A stretch of 64,000 nt of DNA from Serripes groenlandicus (lineage: Eukaryota > Mollusca > Bivalvia > Cardiida > Cardiidae), in assembly GCA_031761405.1 (NCBI GenBank), contig JASEVX010000011.1, forward strand, positions 40,076,876-40,140,875, given 5' to 3'. Shown in pieces: positions 1 to 61,525 of the stretch (the stretch's first letter is position 1; the number at the start of each line of letters is the position of its first letter). Below the pieces are notes generated by a model. That model ran no database searches and was not told the DNA's origin. It worked only from the letters and a program-made list of their open reading frames with translations. Both the position numbers and the translations under genes were made by a program.

Positions 1-95
1 CCCTTTTGAGTTCAATGGTGTAAAACTATTCTTCCCCGAAATAGTCATTCACTTGGAAGAATAGTTTTCACTATTGACCTCAAGAGGAGTAAATA
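1..95. repeat. Foldback repeat at the window start
   Basis: CTTTTGAGTTCAATGGTG and AAAACTATTCTTCC face GGAAGAATAGTTTTCACTAT and TGACCTCAAGAGG: an imperfect inverted repeat with a short loop. It may extend left of the window. Confidence 0.65.
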
Positions 96-799
96 GCTGT
101 ATAATATTTATCACGTGATCACTACAACCGAATTGACAATCTCCATCGCAGAGTTGTTGTTCCTTACACTCACGCATACATGAATGTAATGAGTCGATAG
201 TGTTAGAGAATGCCGAATTGAATCCACAAATTCAAATGAGCAAGAGGAAATTCCACGGTATTTTTTAACGGGGAAAACACGGAGCGGACGTTTTTTTAAC
301 TGCTTATTTCCTATGAAATAATGAAAAACAAGACTTGTACGACCTTCTACAACATTCCGTTACATATATATCGATGTAATTTGGATTAATTAGAATAAGT
401 ATAAAATATAACGATTTTGGACCATTATGGTGTTCAGTCCCTTTAATGTCGCCATCACTTCTCTTATGGAAAAAGCTAGGAAAGCATATTTTGAAATAAA
501 GAAAACAATAGGATTAGATAATCCTTGTAAACTTCTGGAAAAACTTTTTGATTCTTTAGTAGCCCCTATTCTCCTTTATTGCAGTAAAATTTGGGGTATT
601 ACCTCGACATTTAAAGACATTGATCCCTATGAAAAATTACATTAAAGAATTCTTGGGAGTTCACTGTGAAGCCTCGAATGATGCATGTCGTTTCGAACTT
701 GCTAGGCTGCCATTAAAAAATAAGATAATGTTATCCAGCATAAAATTCTTGGACCATTTAATCACTTCAGAAGAAAGTGTAGTTCACCAAATATATAAT

Positions 800-2958
800 C
801 ATGCTTACCAACCCTCCAGATTCAATCGTGAGTCTCACGATTTGAAGGGCGTAACCCCACCCCCACGATCGTGAGGGAGAAACTCACGATTTTCGAAAAT
901 TCGAAAATTTAAAAAAAAATTTTTCTTTTTTTTAAATCAAATCAGGAGGATAAATGTACTGAAAATTACTACAATCATTTTCTAACATCAACTTTTTAAC
1001 ATCTTGTCACTGATAAAAGGCCCTTTCTTTCAACAAGTTCAAAACAATGTGTGTAGCTCAACTAAATGATTAATACATGTACATGTATATTTCTTCTCCA
1101 TGTGTCTTTATTCCATTGGAAGCCGTGTTTTTCATTCAAAAGTATGTCTATAAATTAAAATGTTGTTAATATTTTTAGCTCACCTGAGCTTTGCTCAAGG
1201 TGAGTTATTGTGATCGCCTTTTGTCCGGCGTCCGTCGTGCGTCGTGCGTCAACTTCTTCTCCTCAGTAACCAGTGGGTCAATTTGGATGAAACTTCACAG
1301 AAAGCATCCTCTCAATGACCTCACCAGAATTCCTTCAAATTTTTGGGATCCATGCAAAATTCTGGTTTCCATGGCAACGAAACTGAAAAAACTTCAAAAT
1401 TCTTCTTCTCCCAAACTGGTTGGCAGATTTTCAAATAATTTTGTAGAAATGTTCCTTAGATGACCCTCTATCAGATTCCTTCAAGCCATGTTGATTGGTC
1501 GAAAAACATGGCCGCCAGGGGGGGCGGGGCTATTTTGCCTTATATGGCTATAGTGAAAACTTAAAAAATCTTCTCCTCCGAAAGTGTCAGGCCGATTTTC
1601 AAATAATTTTGTAGAAATGTTCCTTGGGTGACCCTCTATCAGATTCCTTCAAGCCATGTTGATTGGTCGAAAAACATGGCCGCCAGGGCGGGGCTATTTT
1701 GCCTTATATGGCTATAGTGCAAACTTAAAAAATCTTCTCCTCCAAAAGTGTCAGGCCGATTTTCAAATAATTTTTTAGAAATGTTCCTTGGGTGACCCTC
1801 TATCAGATTCCTTCAAGCCATGTTGATTGGTCAAAAAACATGGCCGCCAGGGGGCGGGGCTATTTTGCCTTTTATGGCTATAGTGAACACTTAAAAAATC
1901 TTCTCCTCCATAAGTGTCGGGCCGATTTTTAAATAATTTTGTAGAAATGTTCCTTGGGTGACCCTCTATCAGATTCCTGCAAGCCATGTTGATTGGTCGA
2001 AAAACTTGGCTGCCAGGGGGCGGGGCTATTTTGCCTTATATGGCCAAAGTGAAAACTTAAAACATCTTCTCCTCCGAAAGTGTGTGGCTGATTTTCAAAT
2101 AATTTTGTAAAAACGTTCCTTGGATGACCCTCTATCAGATTCCTTCAAGCCATGTTGATTGGTCGAAAAACATGGCCGCCAGGGGGGCGGGGCTATTTTG
2201 CCTTATATGGCTATAGTGAAAACTTAAAAAATCTTCTTCTCCGAAAGTGTCAGACCGATTTTCAAATAATTTTGTAGAAATGTTCCTTGGATGACCCACT
2301 TTCAGATTTCTTCAAGCCATGTTGATTGGTAAAAAAACATGGCCGCCAGTGGGCAGGGCTATTTTGCCTTATATGGCTATAGTGAAAACTTAAAACATCT
2401 TCTCCTCCAAAAGTGTCTGGCCGATTTTCAAATAATTTTGTAGAAATGTTCCTAGGGTGACCCTCTATCAGATTCCTTCAATCCAAGTTGATTGGTCAGA
2501 AACTATGGCTGCCAGGGGGCGGGGCTTATATAGCTAAAGTGAAAAAAAAATATTAGGTGAGCGATTCTAGGGCCATCATGGCCCTCTTGTTATTTTCTTG
2601 GATGTAATATGAAAGTCTTTGACATAACAGACAACTTGCGTGATTTTCTAGTTAACCACAGTTAAAACATTCCTAAATATCAAAGGACAGATTTGAAAAC
2701 ATGCCAAAATAATACTTAAATGCTAATATACAGTTGAAAATAATCTGTTTAATAGAAAACATTCTCAAAATGAGTCTTTTTAATTAAATATTGAAAGTAT
2801 TGTACATGTATCCCTGCATAGTTATCTAAATTCCGTTCTATTGTGAACATTTCTACTGTTATATTCATGGCGCTGAAAATCTCCCACTTCAAACCCCAAT
2901 CCCCCACTTTGAGATTATGAAACTCCCCCTTGAGGATGAGAAAAGGTTGGTAAGCATG
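800..2958. mobile_element. DNA transposon/MITE with 14-bp TIRs and TATAAT target duplication
   Basis: Perfect inverted termini CATGCTTACCAACC (800-813) and GGTTGGTAAGCATG (2945-2958), flanked by direct repeats TATAAT at 794-799 and 2959-2964. Removing it restores the reading frame of the RT relic across the junction. It contains a nested Helentron-like element (1177-2591), so the original is about 744 bp. No coding capacity was recognised. Confidence 0.85.
1177..2591 (+). mobile_element. Helentron-like repeat, family A (AGCTCACCT ends), about 7 core units
   Basis: Starts AGCTCACCTGAGC after a T run. The core is about 7 tandem units of about 160 bp (each with TTTTGTAGAAATGTTCCTTG and a GCCGCCAGGG segment). 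It ends AGGTGAGCGATT, then a hairpin (AGGGCCATCATGGCCCT) and CTTGTT. The ends are inverted copies of each other (AGCTCACCT/AGGTGAGC). Non-autonomous; no ORF. Confidence 0.85.
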
Positions 2959-3214
2959 TATAATGCTACGAAAATGAGGAACCCATGGGTAAAAAAGTTA
3001 AATATTATCATATTTGTCAACTTAAGCCTACTATTAAACCACTTTTTGGTTTTATAAAACAAAGAATAATTGACCAGGGTCTTCAGGAACAACATGCAAA
3101 TATTTCAGCATCTCCAAAATTAACATTTTTCCAGAATGTTTACATATTGAACGAACGTGCAGCTTATGTTGATGCTTTAAGAAATAGATCAGATCGATCC
3201 TCATTATGTAAATT

Positions 3215-3447
3215 AATTCCTGTCATTTTGACAGTTTTGCCATTTTAATTACACAGCGCCCTGTCAGTTTTAACATTTCACTTACACGGCGCCCCGTGTA
3301 TAAGTACCTGCAGCTTCAGCCACTTACATGGTTCAACAACTAGGCGCCCCTTGTTGTTTCGACAGTAAATTCAGGTCACAGCCCTGCATGTCGATATGCA
3401 TACCGGTGTAGCGCCGGCCCTGTTCAGATACACCGGTTCGACCGTAT
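3215..3447. other. About 230-bp insertion inside the RT relic with repeated GGCGCCCC motifs
   Basis: The RT relic is interrupted between SLCKL (near 3213) and the LAIERGRYFK-like segment (from about 3460). The inserted stretch has three similar blocks around GGCGCCCC/GCGCCC (about 3258, 3289, 3342) and no recognised ends. Boundaries are approximate. Confidence 0.45.
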
Positions 3448-3861
3448 TCCACAGAGTGCTCATAACCTTGCCATTGAAAGAGGAAGATATTTTAAAGTGC
3501 CCAGGGGTCAAAGAATTTGTGAAATCTGCAAAAGTGATGACATTGAAAATGAACAGCACATGCTACTACATTGCAGAGGGTACTCCAATATCAGAGAGAC
3601 TTTTGAATTCAAATTGTCCAAAATTTCTCAAAAAAGTAACACTTATATGTGCGATTTGTATAAGATAAGGCTTATACTTAATAATAAATCTTTCATGGCA
3701 CTTAAACTATCTTCCTCTTTCGTAACAAATTGTTTTATTGTGAGAAGTAATCTATTGCGAAGTAATCTATTGCAATAGATTTTCATTATACATGTATTTT
3801 ATATTCACATAAATGTTTGCATTTTATAACCAAGTTTAACCATTCGGTCATTACCATTTAT

Positions 3862-4113
3862 TGTCCCCCGCTTTAGCGAAAGCGTGGGGACTATTATTTC
3901 TCATTCGTCAGTCAGTCCGTCCGTCAGTCCGTCAGTCCGTCAGTCACGCTGTCACAAAAACTTTAACCTTGGTCATAACTTCTGAACCGTAATAGATACT
4001 GCTTTCATATTTCACATGTGTATTCCTTGTGACAACCCCTTTCCATCAATAATTTTTTTGACCTTGTGACCTTGACCCTGGCGGGGGACCATAATTCTCT
4101 GAATTTGCTTGTT
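3862..4113 (+). mobile_element. Short Helentron-like repeat, family F (GTCCCCCGC start)
   Basis: 5' hairpin GTCCCCCGC...GCGTGGGGAC, a GTCCGTCAGTCC-rich stretch, then CGGGGGACC near the 3' end and a terminal GCTTGTT at 4113. It lies in the 3' UTR of the RT relic. Confidence 0.7.
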
Positions 4114-4167
4114 GTAAATGCATTTGTGCCAATAAAATATTGTAATATTGTCATTGTCATATTGTCA

Positions 4168-4505
4168 TATTTATTTGTTTTATACTGATTTTGTCTAGTT
4201 TGTTGAAGATTTTAAATTTTTCGTCATTGTGATTTGAATTTTGATAGATTAAAGTGGAAAACAGGTAAACTGTTTAAAAAATATAATAATGATTATAATT
4301 ATGGGATATTTTATCGTTGCGATAGCTGTCAAGTATGTAAATGGCATAATAATGTTGATCAAGTCGGTCTGATAAATGCTATGGAAAATTTGAACAGAGT
4401 CCGAGTGTTTAGACTTAGGTTGACCAATAATGACAGATGATAAAACGAGAAGCCGAAAGTCTAAATTATTTGGACTAAAATTATATCTGCATGAGAAACA
4501 TCTGT
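4168..4505 (+). mobile_element. Truncated, diverged third copy of the 1.63-kb 5-bp-TSD DNA transposon
   Basis: Similar to about 28690-28990 of the intron 7 element: GATTTTGTCTA, GAATTTTGATAGATTAAAG, CGTTGCGATAGCTGTCAAG, GGTTGACCAATAA and TAAATTATTTGGACTA occur in the same order. Both termini are missing. It follows directly on the tail of the RT relic. Confidence 0.7.
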
Positions 4506-4589
4506 CATTTTTATTGTCAAATTTCTGATATTGAAATTATATATAATTAAAAAAAATACTATTTAACTTGTTTATTCACATGCATTTTT

Positions 4590-6012
4590 AGCTCGACTAT
4601 TCAAAGAATATGAGAGCTATTACAGTCACTTGTGCGTAGGCATCGGCGTTGCAACTTTGGTTAAAGTTTTGCATGCAAGGCTTTTTACTCTAAAACCAAA
4701 GATGGTATTGCTTTGAAACTTCACACACTTATTGGACATCATCAAATGAATTTTCAGGACAAGTCCCATAACTCTATATCAGATTTTGACACAATTATGC
4801 CCCTTTTTAGCTCGCATATTCAAAGAAATAAGGCAGCTTATGTAATCACCCTGGCGTCCGCGTTGGGTGTACGCGTAGGCGTTGCCAGCTTGGTCAAACC
4901 TTTGCGTGCAAGGTTTTTTCTCAGACACTGTATGCTGTTGCTTTGAAACTTCACACACTTATTCAGGGTCATTATATGACCCGGTATGTCAAGTCCCATA
5001 ACTCTGGAATGGATTTTTACTGAATTGTGCCCCTTTTTAGACTTAGAATTTTGGTCAAACCTTTGCGTACAAGGCCTTTTCTCAGACACTGTGTATGCTG
5101 TTGCTTTGAAACTTCACACACTTATTCAGGGTCATTATTTGACCCTGTATGTCAAGTCCCATAACTCTGGAATGGATTTTGACTGAATTGTGTCCCTTTT
5201 TAGCTCGCCTATTCAAAGAAATAGGTGAGCTTATGTATTCACCCCGGCGTTGGCGTACGCGTTGCCAGCTTGGTCAAACCTTTGCATGCAAGCCCTTTTC
5301 TCAGACACTGTGTATGCTGTTGCTTTGAAACTTCACACTTACTCAGGGTCATTAGATGACCTTGTATGTCAAGTCCCATAACTCTGGAATGGATTTTTAC
5401 TGAATTGTGCCCCTTTTTAGACTTAAAATGTTGGTCAAACGTTTGCGTGCAAGGCCTTTTCTCAGACACTGTATGCTGTTGCTTTGAAACTTCACACACT
5501 TATTCAGGGTCATTAGACACTGTGTATGCTGTTGCTTATCATATATAAATAAATTTACAGATTTAAAAGGCCCAAAACGGCCTGTATGGACTTGGTTAAC
5601 ATTTGCATGCAAGTATTAAAAAGTTATTTTTATCTTGCAATAGGTGATACTGTGTGACTTTAGCTAATGCTATAACTGTTCTGAAGTAGGCCCTGATAGA
5701 CGACGGCGCTGATAGGCGAGCTATATTGTCCTCCAACAACTCTTGTTTAACTTAGAAATTCTGGTTAAAGTTTTGCATGCAAGGTAATTTCATGGATATA
5801 TCTCAGTAACCACTAATGATTTTGACTTGAAACTTCATTCATGTCTTCAGGGGTGTCAGACAGTCAAGTTAGATAACTCTTGTATGAATTTAGTACAAAT
5901 TATGGCCCTTGTTTGATTTTGACATTTTGGTTAAAGTTTTGCATACATGGTACTATTATGCACATATCTCAGTTACCGCTCAGGGCTTGATTTAAAACTT
6001 CAATATAGTCTT
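4590..6012 (+). mobile_element. Nested Helentron-like repeats, family C (AGCTCG-ACTATTC ends)
   Basis: Three starts (4590, about 4809, about 5203) of the AGCTCG...TATTCAAAGAA type. Each leads into about 190-bp units with GAAACTTCACACACTTATT and CATAACTCTGGAATGG. One 3' end with GGCGAGCTATATTGTCCTCC and CTCTTGTT is at about 5747, after which an older family C core continues. Read as young copies inserted into an older one. Confidence 0.7.
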
Positions 6013-6016
6013 TTAA

Positions 6017-6386
6017 GCGACTGAAATCCAGATGGCTCGAGAAAAAACTTTTTTTAAGAAAAAAACCCAACTCGAATTCGCCCTAAATGTTATTCTTTAT
6101 GTTATCCAAGTAAAACCAGGGTAGAAAATGTAGCGTTGTTTATCAATAAAGTGAACTTGAGTCGTTTTCAATTGTCCCGATGAAGGGGTTTCCTATTTAA
6201 AAATACTAACCCCGTTACTGACAGGGTAGAATTTGCGATGGAAAAAGTATCGAAAACAAGAAAATCTCACCGAATATAGGGGTATGTAATATGTCAGTTA
6301 TCATGTTTTAATGCCCCAAATACAAAAATATTAAAATTGGAAATTTTATTTTTTTTCGACAGTTGGGTATCTGGAGTTCAGTCGCT
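6017..6386. mobile_element. Foldback MITE with GCGACTGAA termini flanked by TTAA
   Basis: Imperfect terminal inverted repeats GCGACTGAAATCCAGAT and ATCTGGAGTTCAGTCGC, flanked by TTAA at 6013-6016 and 6387-6390. It interrupts family C core sequence that resumes at about 6391. No ORF. Confidence 0.6.
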
Positions 6387-6390
6387 TTAA

Positions 6391-7169
6391 AGGTATCAAA
6401 CAATCGGGTTAGGTAACTCCTGAGTAAATTTATTATAAATGTTATGTCTTAAAATTAATTCAAGGCAATTGTTAACTTTCTATTTTCTTTTTGCTATATT
6501 TTCAAAATGGTATTGCCTAATTTGTCCTGACACACCCTACTAGGGCTTGATATGAACATATGTATTATCATACATGTGATATCATCCCGGATGTCCAGGA
6601 TTGTTCCGGAAATTATAACAAACAAAAAAATAAAATTAATACCCATAATATTACCAATCTAAGTAGGCTGTTGGCCTGTATTGGACGCTGCTCTCGACAC
6701 GATCAACACAATACACATGACATGTTGACTCTAATCCGTTAATAGGTATGTGTGTTGGTGTGGTCATCGCCAATCATCTGATAATTGATTTAATGGGCTA
6801 TTTGTTGTGTTTAAAGTCAGGGAGCATACTGGCATACTAATTAGTTGTTTTATATGAATTTTTTTGGTGTTATGAATGACAGTATTTAATTGATGAATTG
6901 ACATTTTTTTACAAATTTAACCGAAAACGTGCATGGAGGTTAGTTGTGTGTCGAAAAGAATCAGACATCCATATTGAGCCCTGCACTAACATGTACATTT
7001 ATCAGGAAAATAACATGAAAGAAATAACATTTCATGTTTACAAGTCTCATTTGTTTTTAAAACCCTTTCACACGATCTTTGGAAACGATTAGTCAAAACT
7101 CTCTATCGTGAATGAAAGAACAATTATTGAATAAATTTAAAAACAGTGTGGCAAAAGGAGTAATTGCTA
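6391..7169. other. No gene seen; mostly unassigned AT-rich sequence
   Basis: The first 100 bp or so is decaying family C core. The rest shows no splice-supported coding sequence and no repeat I recognise. Small ORFs here are short and unsupported. Confidence 0.4.
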
Positions 7170-7399
7170 TTAACCCATTTCTTCACACAGACGACATTTG
7201 ACGCCTGCTGTTGCAGACGACTTTTGAAAACATTGCAATAAAAGGCGAAATTGCTCAAAACGAGCAATTTCACCTTTTATTGCAATATTTTCAACTCTTT
7301 ATCAATATAATTATTTCAGTTTTCTAGATTGGTGAAATTGTTTGTATGATGATTATAAAGCAGACGACCTTTGAAAAGTCATGTAAAGTAATGGGTTAA
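7170..7399. repeat. TTAA-type foldback MITE, variant termini TTAACCCATT
   Basis: Begins TTAACCCATTTC and ends AATGGGTTAA. The interior has GAAATTGCTCAAAACGAGC, the family's central hairpin, and GCAGACGACTTTTGAAAACA. Confidence 0.65.
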
Positions 7400-7494
7400 T
7401 GAGCAATTTCTTCTTTGTCAACATTTTCAAACCGTTATTTACTGTAGAGGCGTCATAAATTGTCTGTGAGTGGGTAAGGTTTAACTTGTTTTTT

Positions 7495-57311
<49,817 letters not shown>

Positions 57312-57473
57312 CTGTTGAATCTGAAAAAATATTAAGGGATTTGGATCCACATTAGTTACAAGGGTATTCTGTTAACACTTTCCCTCATACAGCAAATCTG
57401 CAGCAGACAACATCAAAATCATTTTTTACAACAAAATTGGAAACATATATACATGTGTCACAAAGAGAGAAAA

Positions 57474-57845
57474 ACATGCAGCCAGTCCGGGCTCAAACAG
57501 ACTGAGCTAACCCGGCCGCTTACATGTGATCTTTCCAACTGTGTACAAGTTCAGACCTCGACATACACCCCTGGTTAACTTGAAATTCGTCCTCGAATTT
57601 CGGAATTCTAATGCCAAGGATGTCGTAAATTACACTGCAAGCAAGCGCTGTTTGACTAACCAAGCAGTGCTGTCACATTCCCATATTGGGCGCCAATGTC
57701 ACAAGGAAAGAAAAACATGCAACCAGTCCGGGACTCGAACCCCGGACCTCTCGCTTTCAGGGCAAGTACTCAACCGACTGAGCTAACCGCTTACATGTGA
57801 TCTCTCCAACTGTGTACAAGTTCAGACCGCGACACATGTATGTAA
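57474..57845 (-). repeat. tRNA-derived SINE, minus strand, two tandem copies
   Basis: On the minus strand TTAGCTCAGTCGGTTGAGTA (A box) and GGGGTTCGAGTCCCGG (B box) at about 57725-57790, with a second, shorter copy near 57483-57520. Both are followed by the same CTTACATGTGATC flank. The acceptor stem does not pair, so not a tRNA gene. The only minus-strand SINE seen. Confidence 0.7.
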
Positions 57846-57891
57846 AAAAGTAATTATTGAACAATTAAGCGTAGTTTCTCAGTTTGCAACA

Positions 57892-58174
57892 GCCTAGCCC
57901 CCTGTACCTCAGTCGGTAGCAACGTGGGATGTCAATCCAGGGGTTGTGAGTTTGAATCCCAGCTCGGTCTACATTCTTTCCGACAAAAGTCAATGTGACA
58001 TGCCTCATTCACCAATGGGCTAACAGTCTGTTAAAGCCAGTTGCTTGGCAAGTATGCTGTGGTGAGTACTTGTATGAGAAAGCCAGGAAACGCATAAGTA
58101 GGTGAACTGGCCGGCGTGATATAGATGAAACATCGTTGAAAACGGCGTTAAACCCCAATCAATCAATCAATAAA
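57892..58174 (+). repeat. Full-length tRNA-derived SINE with target duplication
   Basis: Head CCTGTACCTCAGTCGGTAGC, B box GAGTTTGAATCCC, body AGCCAGTTGCTTGGCAAG, tail AACGGCGTTAAACCCCAATC. TCAGTTTGCAACA flanks it at 57879-57891 and 58175-58187, and the repeat splits a MITE. Confidence 0.88.
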
Positions 58175-58187
58175 TCAGTTTGCAACA

Positions 58188-58900
58188 ATGTTTTCGGAAT
58201 TTGTCTGCTGCAAATGCATACATATGGGAAAGGATGGAAACATACAATTCTAATGCTATCAATCTTTGGACCAATATATGCAATGAAGTGTATGAGTGCA
58301 ATTTATTTCATGATACACTTGGTCATGTGACTTATAAATGACATCGTCATGTGATCCTAATGAAAAACAAAAAAGTTCATTTACTGTTGATCAATTAATA
58401 AAATAATGTATGTTTTGTTATATATATGTATATTTTTTTAGGGTTAAATCTCAAAGTTTGTAGAGATTAATGTTATCCTTTTCTTTATAACTATAATGTT
58501 TACTGAGTTTAAAACTCAAAAAACATTGAGAGCGATTATCTTTGTCATGTTACTCATTGGTGTCTAGAGTTTAATTAAATAATAGTTTATTTCAAACTAT
58601 TGAATTTCTTTATTTTACAATAATATTGCTAATCAAATTAGTATAAAGTGTATTTTTTTTAAAGTCTGTCCTCAAATTCGATGTTTTATAGTAAGATTAG
58701 TAACACATGTTAGCGGCAGCTACCACAAAATGTTCGCTCACTTATTGAGCCATCCTTATCCAATCTTCACTTAACTCAGTCACACTGTTAATGGGAACGG
58801 AATGGTTGTTTGATTTCCAGCAAGATAACCTGAGACAGTTCTTTGCCCTAAATTAGTGAAATAGTGCTCTACAGCTCGACAGAGCGGGGCCTGGGTGTTG
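58188..58900. other. GART 3' flank without recognised gene
   Basis: Contains the candidate AATAAA at 58397 and AT-rich sequence. No repeat ends or coding exon recognised. Confidence 0.4.
58397..58402 (+). terminator. Candidate GART poly(A) signal
   Basis: AATAAA about 1.1 kb past the stop, outside any clear repeat. Another AATAAA at 58169-58174 lies in a SINE tail. Neither can be chosen without transcript ends. Confidence 0.25.
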
Positions 58901-59027
58901 GCAACTTTAACTGTTTCCCAAATACAACAGTTCTGCAGCAGACAGACGACTTTGAAAACATACAGAAATTCTCTATAAATAAAAGAATAGTTTTTGAATC
59001 TAATCACCATTTTGTTACAGTGTTGTC

Positions 59028-59300
59028 AGCTGCACATGAGCTGTTCCACGAGATAACCAACATTATGGACTCAGAATGTATCGACCCAGATCAGCTCAGT
59101 CCACGCAGGCTAATCCGGGCAGACATATTACGTCTCAGGTGGATGGAGGTAAAGAGAAATGATTCTTGAAACAGGAAATCCACAGGAGGCAAAAAGTTAA
59201 TGTCCGGGCTAGCTTGCGTGGCATGCTTTGGCTCATCCGGGTCGATACTTTACGCATAGTTCACAATGTTGGTTTTCTTGTATAACGGCTCATATGTGTT
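59028..59300. repeat. Foldback MITE, GAGCCGTT family
   Basis: GAGCTGTTCCACGAG and AACCAACATTATG at the left face CACAATGTTGGTTTTC and AACGGCTCATATG at the right. The inner GATCAGCTCAGTCC/GGCTCATCCGGGTC region is partly self-complementary. Same layout as 61526-61796. Confidence 0.75.
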
Positions 59301-59719
59301 TGCAAGTGGGAAAGAGATAATGTTGTCTATAATATCAGATAAACATTCAATCAGAATGTATTTACTTAGGCTTTTCAAATTTCAAAAGCTTGCCATTATT
59401 TTTCCGTGTGCCATATTACCTGTTTACCTGGGGTGTATTCAGATTGTCCTAACACACAAAGCAATTTGTCATGTGCTAGCTGAATCCACTAATCAAATTA
59501 CAGCTTTTAACTAGCACTTGCTACAGCTTTGAGTGTTAAAATAATCTGAATACAACCCATATTCCTTTGTTCTAGAAACAGTTTCAGTAAAGAGTTGAAT
59601 ATTGACATGTCTTGCGATTTCTCAAAATTTTCACTAGATGTCGGCAACTTGAATGTTTCTATATAAAACTCTTCCAACTAGTGTGAATTTATGACTTTTG
59701 AAAAAAATGTTTGCAAGAA

Positions 59720-59942
59720 TTAACCCTTTCCGTCATACAAACGCTTTCTGATGCAGCAGAAGACTTTTGAAAACATTGTGGTAAAAGAAGAAATTGCGCA
59801 TGATGAGCAATTGCTCCTTTTGCAACAATGATTTCAACTTTAAGTCATTGGTTATCCATTCAATTGTAGAGATTTTTCATTTTTTGACAAAAATGTGTTC
59901 AAAGTCGTTAGCTGCAGATTTTTGTATGTGGGAAAGGGTTAA
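59720..59942. repeat. TTAA-type foldback MITE, complete
   Basis: TTAACCCTTTCCGTCATAC to TGTGGGAAAGGGTTAA with hairpin GAAATTGCGCATGATGAGC. Confidence 0.78.
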
Positions 59943-60142
59943 TAAGTTGAACTGCTTGCTAAACCATTTCCCACATACAAAAAATTAATACCAGGTGAAT
60001 TTGAAAACATCAGGGCAAAACTGTAAATGAAAGGAGAATTTTGTTATACTGTTTAGAACATTTTGTCCAACAGCGCAAAGCCAGATAAAAAAAAATAGTG
60101 GGTTAACATTTTCGTGTAAATATAATGCATATATGTTATCAA

Positions 60143-60335
60143 CTTAACCCTTTCCCTCATACACAATACCACAGCAGACAAATTAAATTAATTAAATTGT
60201 ACTTATTGAATAGAGTTGAAAAAAATATTGCGGGATAAGAAGAAAATGATAACTATGAGCAATTTCTTTTTTAGCCACAATGTTTTCAAGAATTGTCTGC
60301 TGTATATGCGTCTGGGGGTTAGGAAAGGGTTGATA
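60143..60335. repeat. TTAA-type MITE, short
   Basis: TTAACCCTTTCCCTCATAC to AGGAAAGGGTTGA, arms ACCACAGCAGACA and TTGTCTGCTGT. Confidence 0.65.
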
Positions 60336-60424
60336 TTTGTTACTATCCCTTCTGCACATACAACTGTTGCAATCACATGACTGAGCATATACAATTACTC
60401 CTGCCAAAACTTGAGTAATTGTAC

Positions 60425-60690
60425 GATGGTGAACCCTGTTACCACATGGTCACCAATGTCACGTCGGACTGATCAATCCGTCACGGTAAATATGAGCCGT
60501 CCCACCAGAAAACCTCGGCGTAATGTATGGAGCCTGAGCAGTCCGCACAGATTGATCCAGGCCGACACATTCTGTCTCAGTGGGATAGAGGTACAGAGTA
60601 ATGATTCATGAAACATAGACACATAGACACTTCGCTTCCTGTGGTTTTATGTCTATCGGGGTAAAAGCCTGCCTGGCATGCTAAGGCTGA
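60425..60690. repeat. Foldback MITE, GAGCCGT family, degenerate
   Basis: TATGAGCCGTCCCACCAG, CAGATTGATCCAGGCCGACA, ATGATTCATGAAACA and GGCATGCTAAGGCTGA match the layout of 61526-61796. The right terminus is lost. Confidence 0.6.
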
Positions 60691-60747
60691 GGAAAACAAG
60701 TTATTTTGAATGCTAATAAGTCTTGACACAAGACAATTCTACCTGAT

Positions 60748-60988
60748 CCTTTCCCACATACAACAATTCTGCAGCAGACGACTTTGAAAACATAACTAAA
60801 ACCTAAAAATCTCCATATAAGATAGCTTTATTGTTAGATAAAGTTGAAAACATTGTGAATATCTCTTTAAATGAAATTGTAATTAATTAATAGAGTACAG
60901 TGAGCATTTTCTCCTTTTGCCACAATGTTTTCAAGAATAATCTGCTCCAGAGGTGTCAGAAAGCTTCTATATGTGGGAAAGGGTTCAA
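60748..60988. repeat. TTAA-type foldback MITE
   Basis: ATCCTTTCCCACATACAAC to TATGTGGGAAAGGGTT, with GCAGCAGACGACTTTGAAAA and GCCACAATGTTTTCAAG. Confidence 0.7.
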
Positions 60989-61190
60989 TATTCAACAAGT
61001 GAAATGTTGTATATGCACAGGGATATACTGAATTGAAATTTTGAAATTTATTTTTGTATTTCTTTACGTCCGAGGGAAAATATTAAAGTTTTGTTACAGA
61101 AATTTAATACTGCTTATCTTTATTTTGTATGTCCAACCCAACATCATCTCCAACCACCACATTTTGAGATTTAATTGTTTATTAATCCTT

Positions 61191-61384
61191 GTTCGATCCC
61201 CGGGTCATTATAGTAATGGCTGCCCTCCTTGGTTCTCATGGTGGAGGGGTTAGCATTACTAGTGATTAGCTGATGTCCCAATAAATGGACCAGAAGTATT
61301 GGTTGCTTACCAAGGAAACGCTGTGACAAAACTGAAAAATTGTTGAGAGCGGGAGCGGTATAAAACACCAAACACTCAATTATA
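61191..61384 (+). repeat. SINE, 5' truncated at the B box
   Basis: B-box remnant GTTCGATCCCC, body GATGTCCCAATAAATGGACC and tail GGTATAAAACACCAAACAC. Close to the 10107-10302 subtype. Confidence 0.65.
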
Positions 61385-61525
61385 AATTTAAAGGAAAACT
61401 TGCTCATTATGAAGTAATTTCTCCTTTTTCATATTGTTGTTTATTTAACAGAAGGATTACACAGCCATGGCCGTCAACTCAGTGACAATATATCCTAATC
61501 GAACAATGAAATGAGCAATTATCCT

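Larger units (their letters stand above)
427..4165 (+). mobile_element. Non-LTR retrotransposon relic (RT C-terminal part), broken by later insertions
   Basis: Two overlapping frames at 427-799 encode an RT thumb/C-terminal region (NPCKLLEKLFDSLVAPILLY, then EASNDACRFELARLPLKNK) with a frameshift near 640. The reading resumes at 2965 after an inserted DNA element (ATKMRNPWVKKV, IIDQGLQEQHANISASPKL). It resumes again near 3448 with a Cys/His tail (CEICKSDDIENEQHMLLHC). The 3' end has AATAAAATATTG and short ATTGTCAT-like repeats near 4130-4165. It is 5' truncated and dead, and resembles RT relics common in bivalve genomes. Confidence 0.8.

Noticed and set aside
1191..2060. Open frames repeated in family A units
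   Set aside because: They arise from the tandem core of non-autonomous repeats and are shared by all copies regardless of frame breaks; no protein function.
57725..57790. tRNA-like cloverleaf on the minus strand (anticodon would be TGA)
   Set aside because: Acceptor stem does not pair and the T stem is off register; it is the head of a SINE with a second copy 250 bp away.
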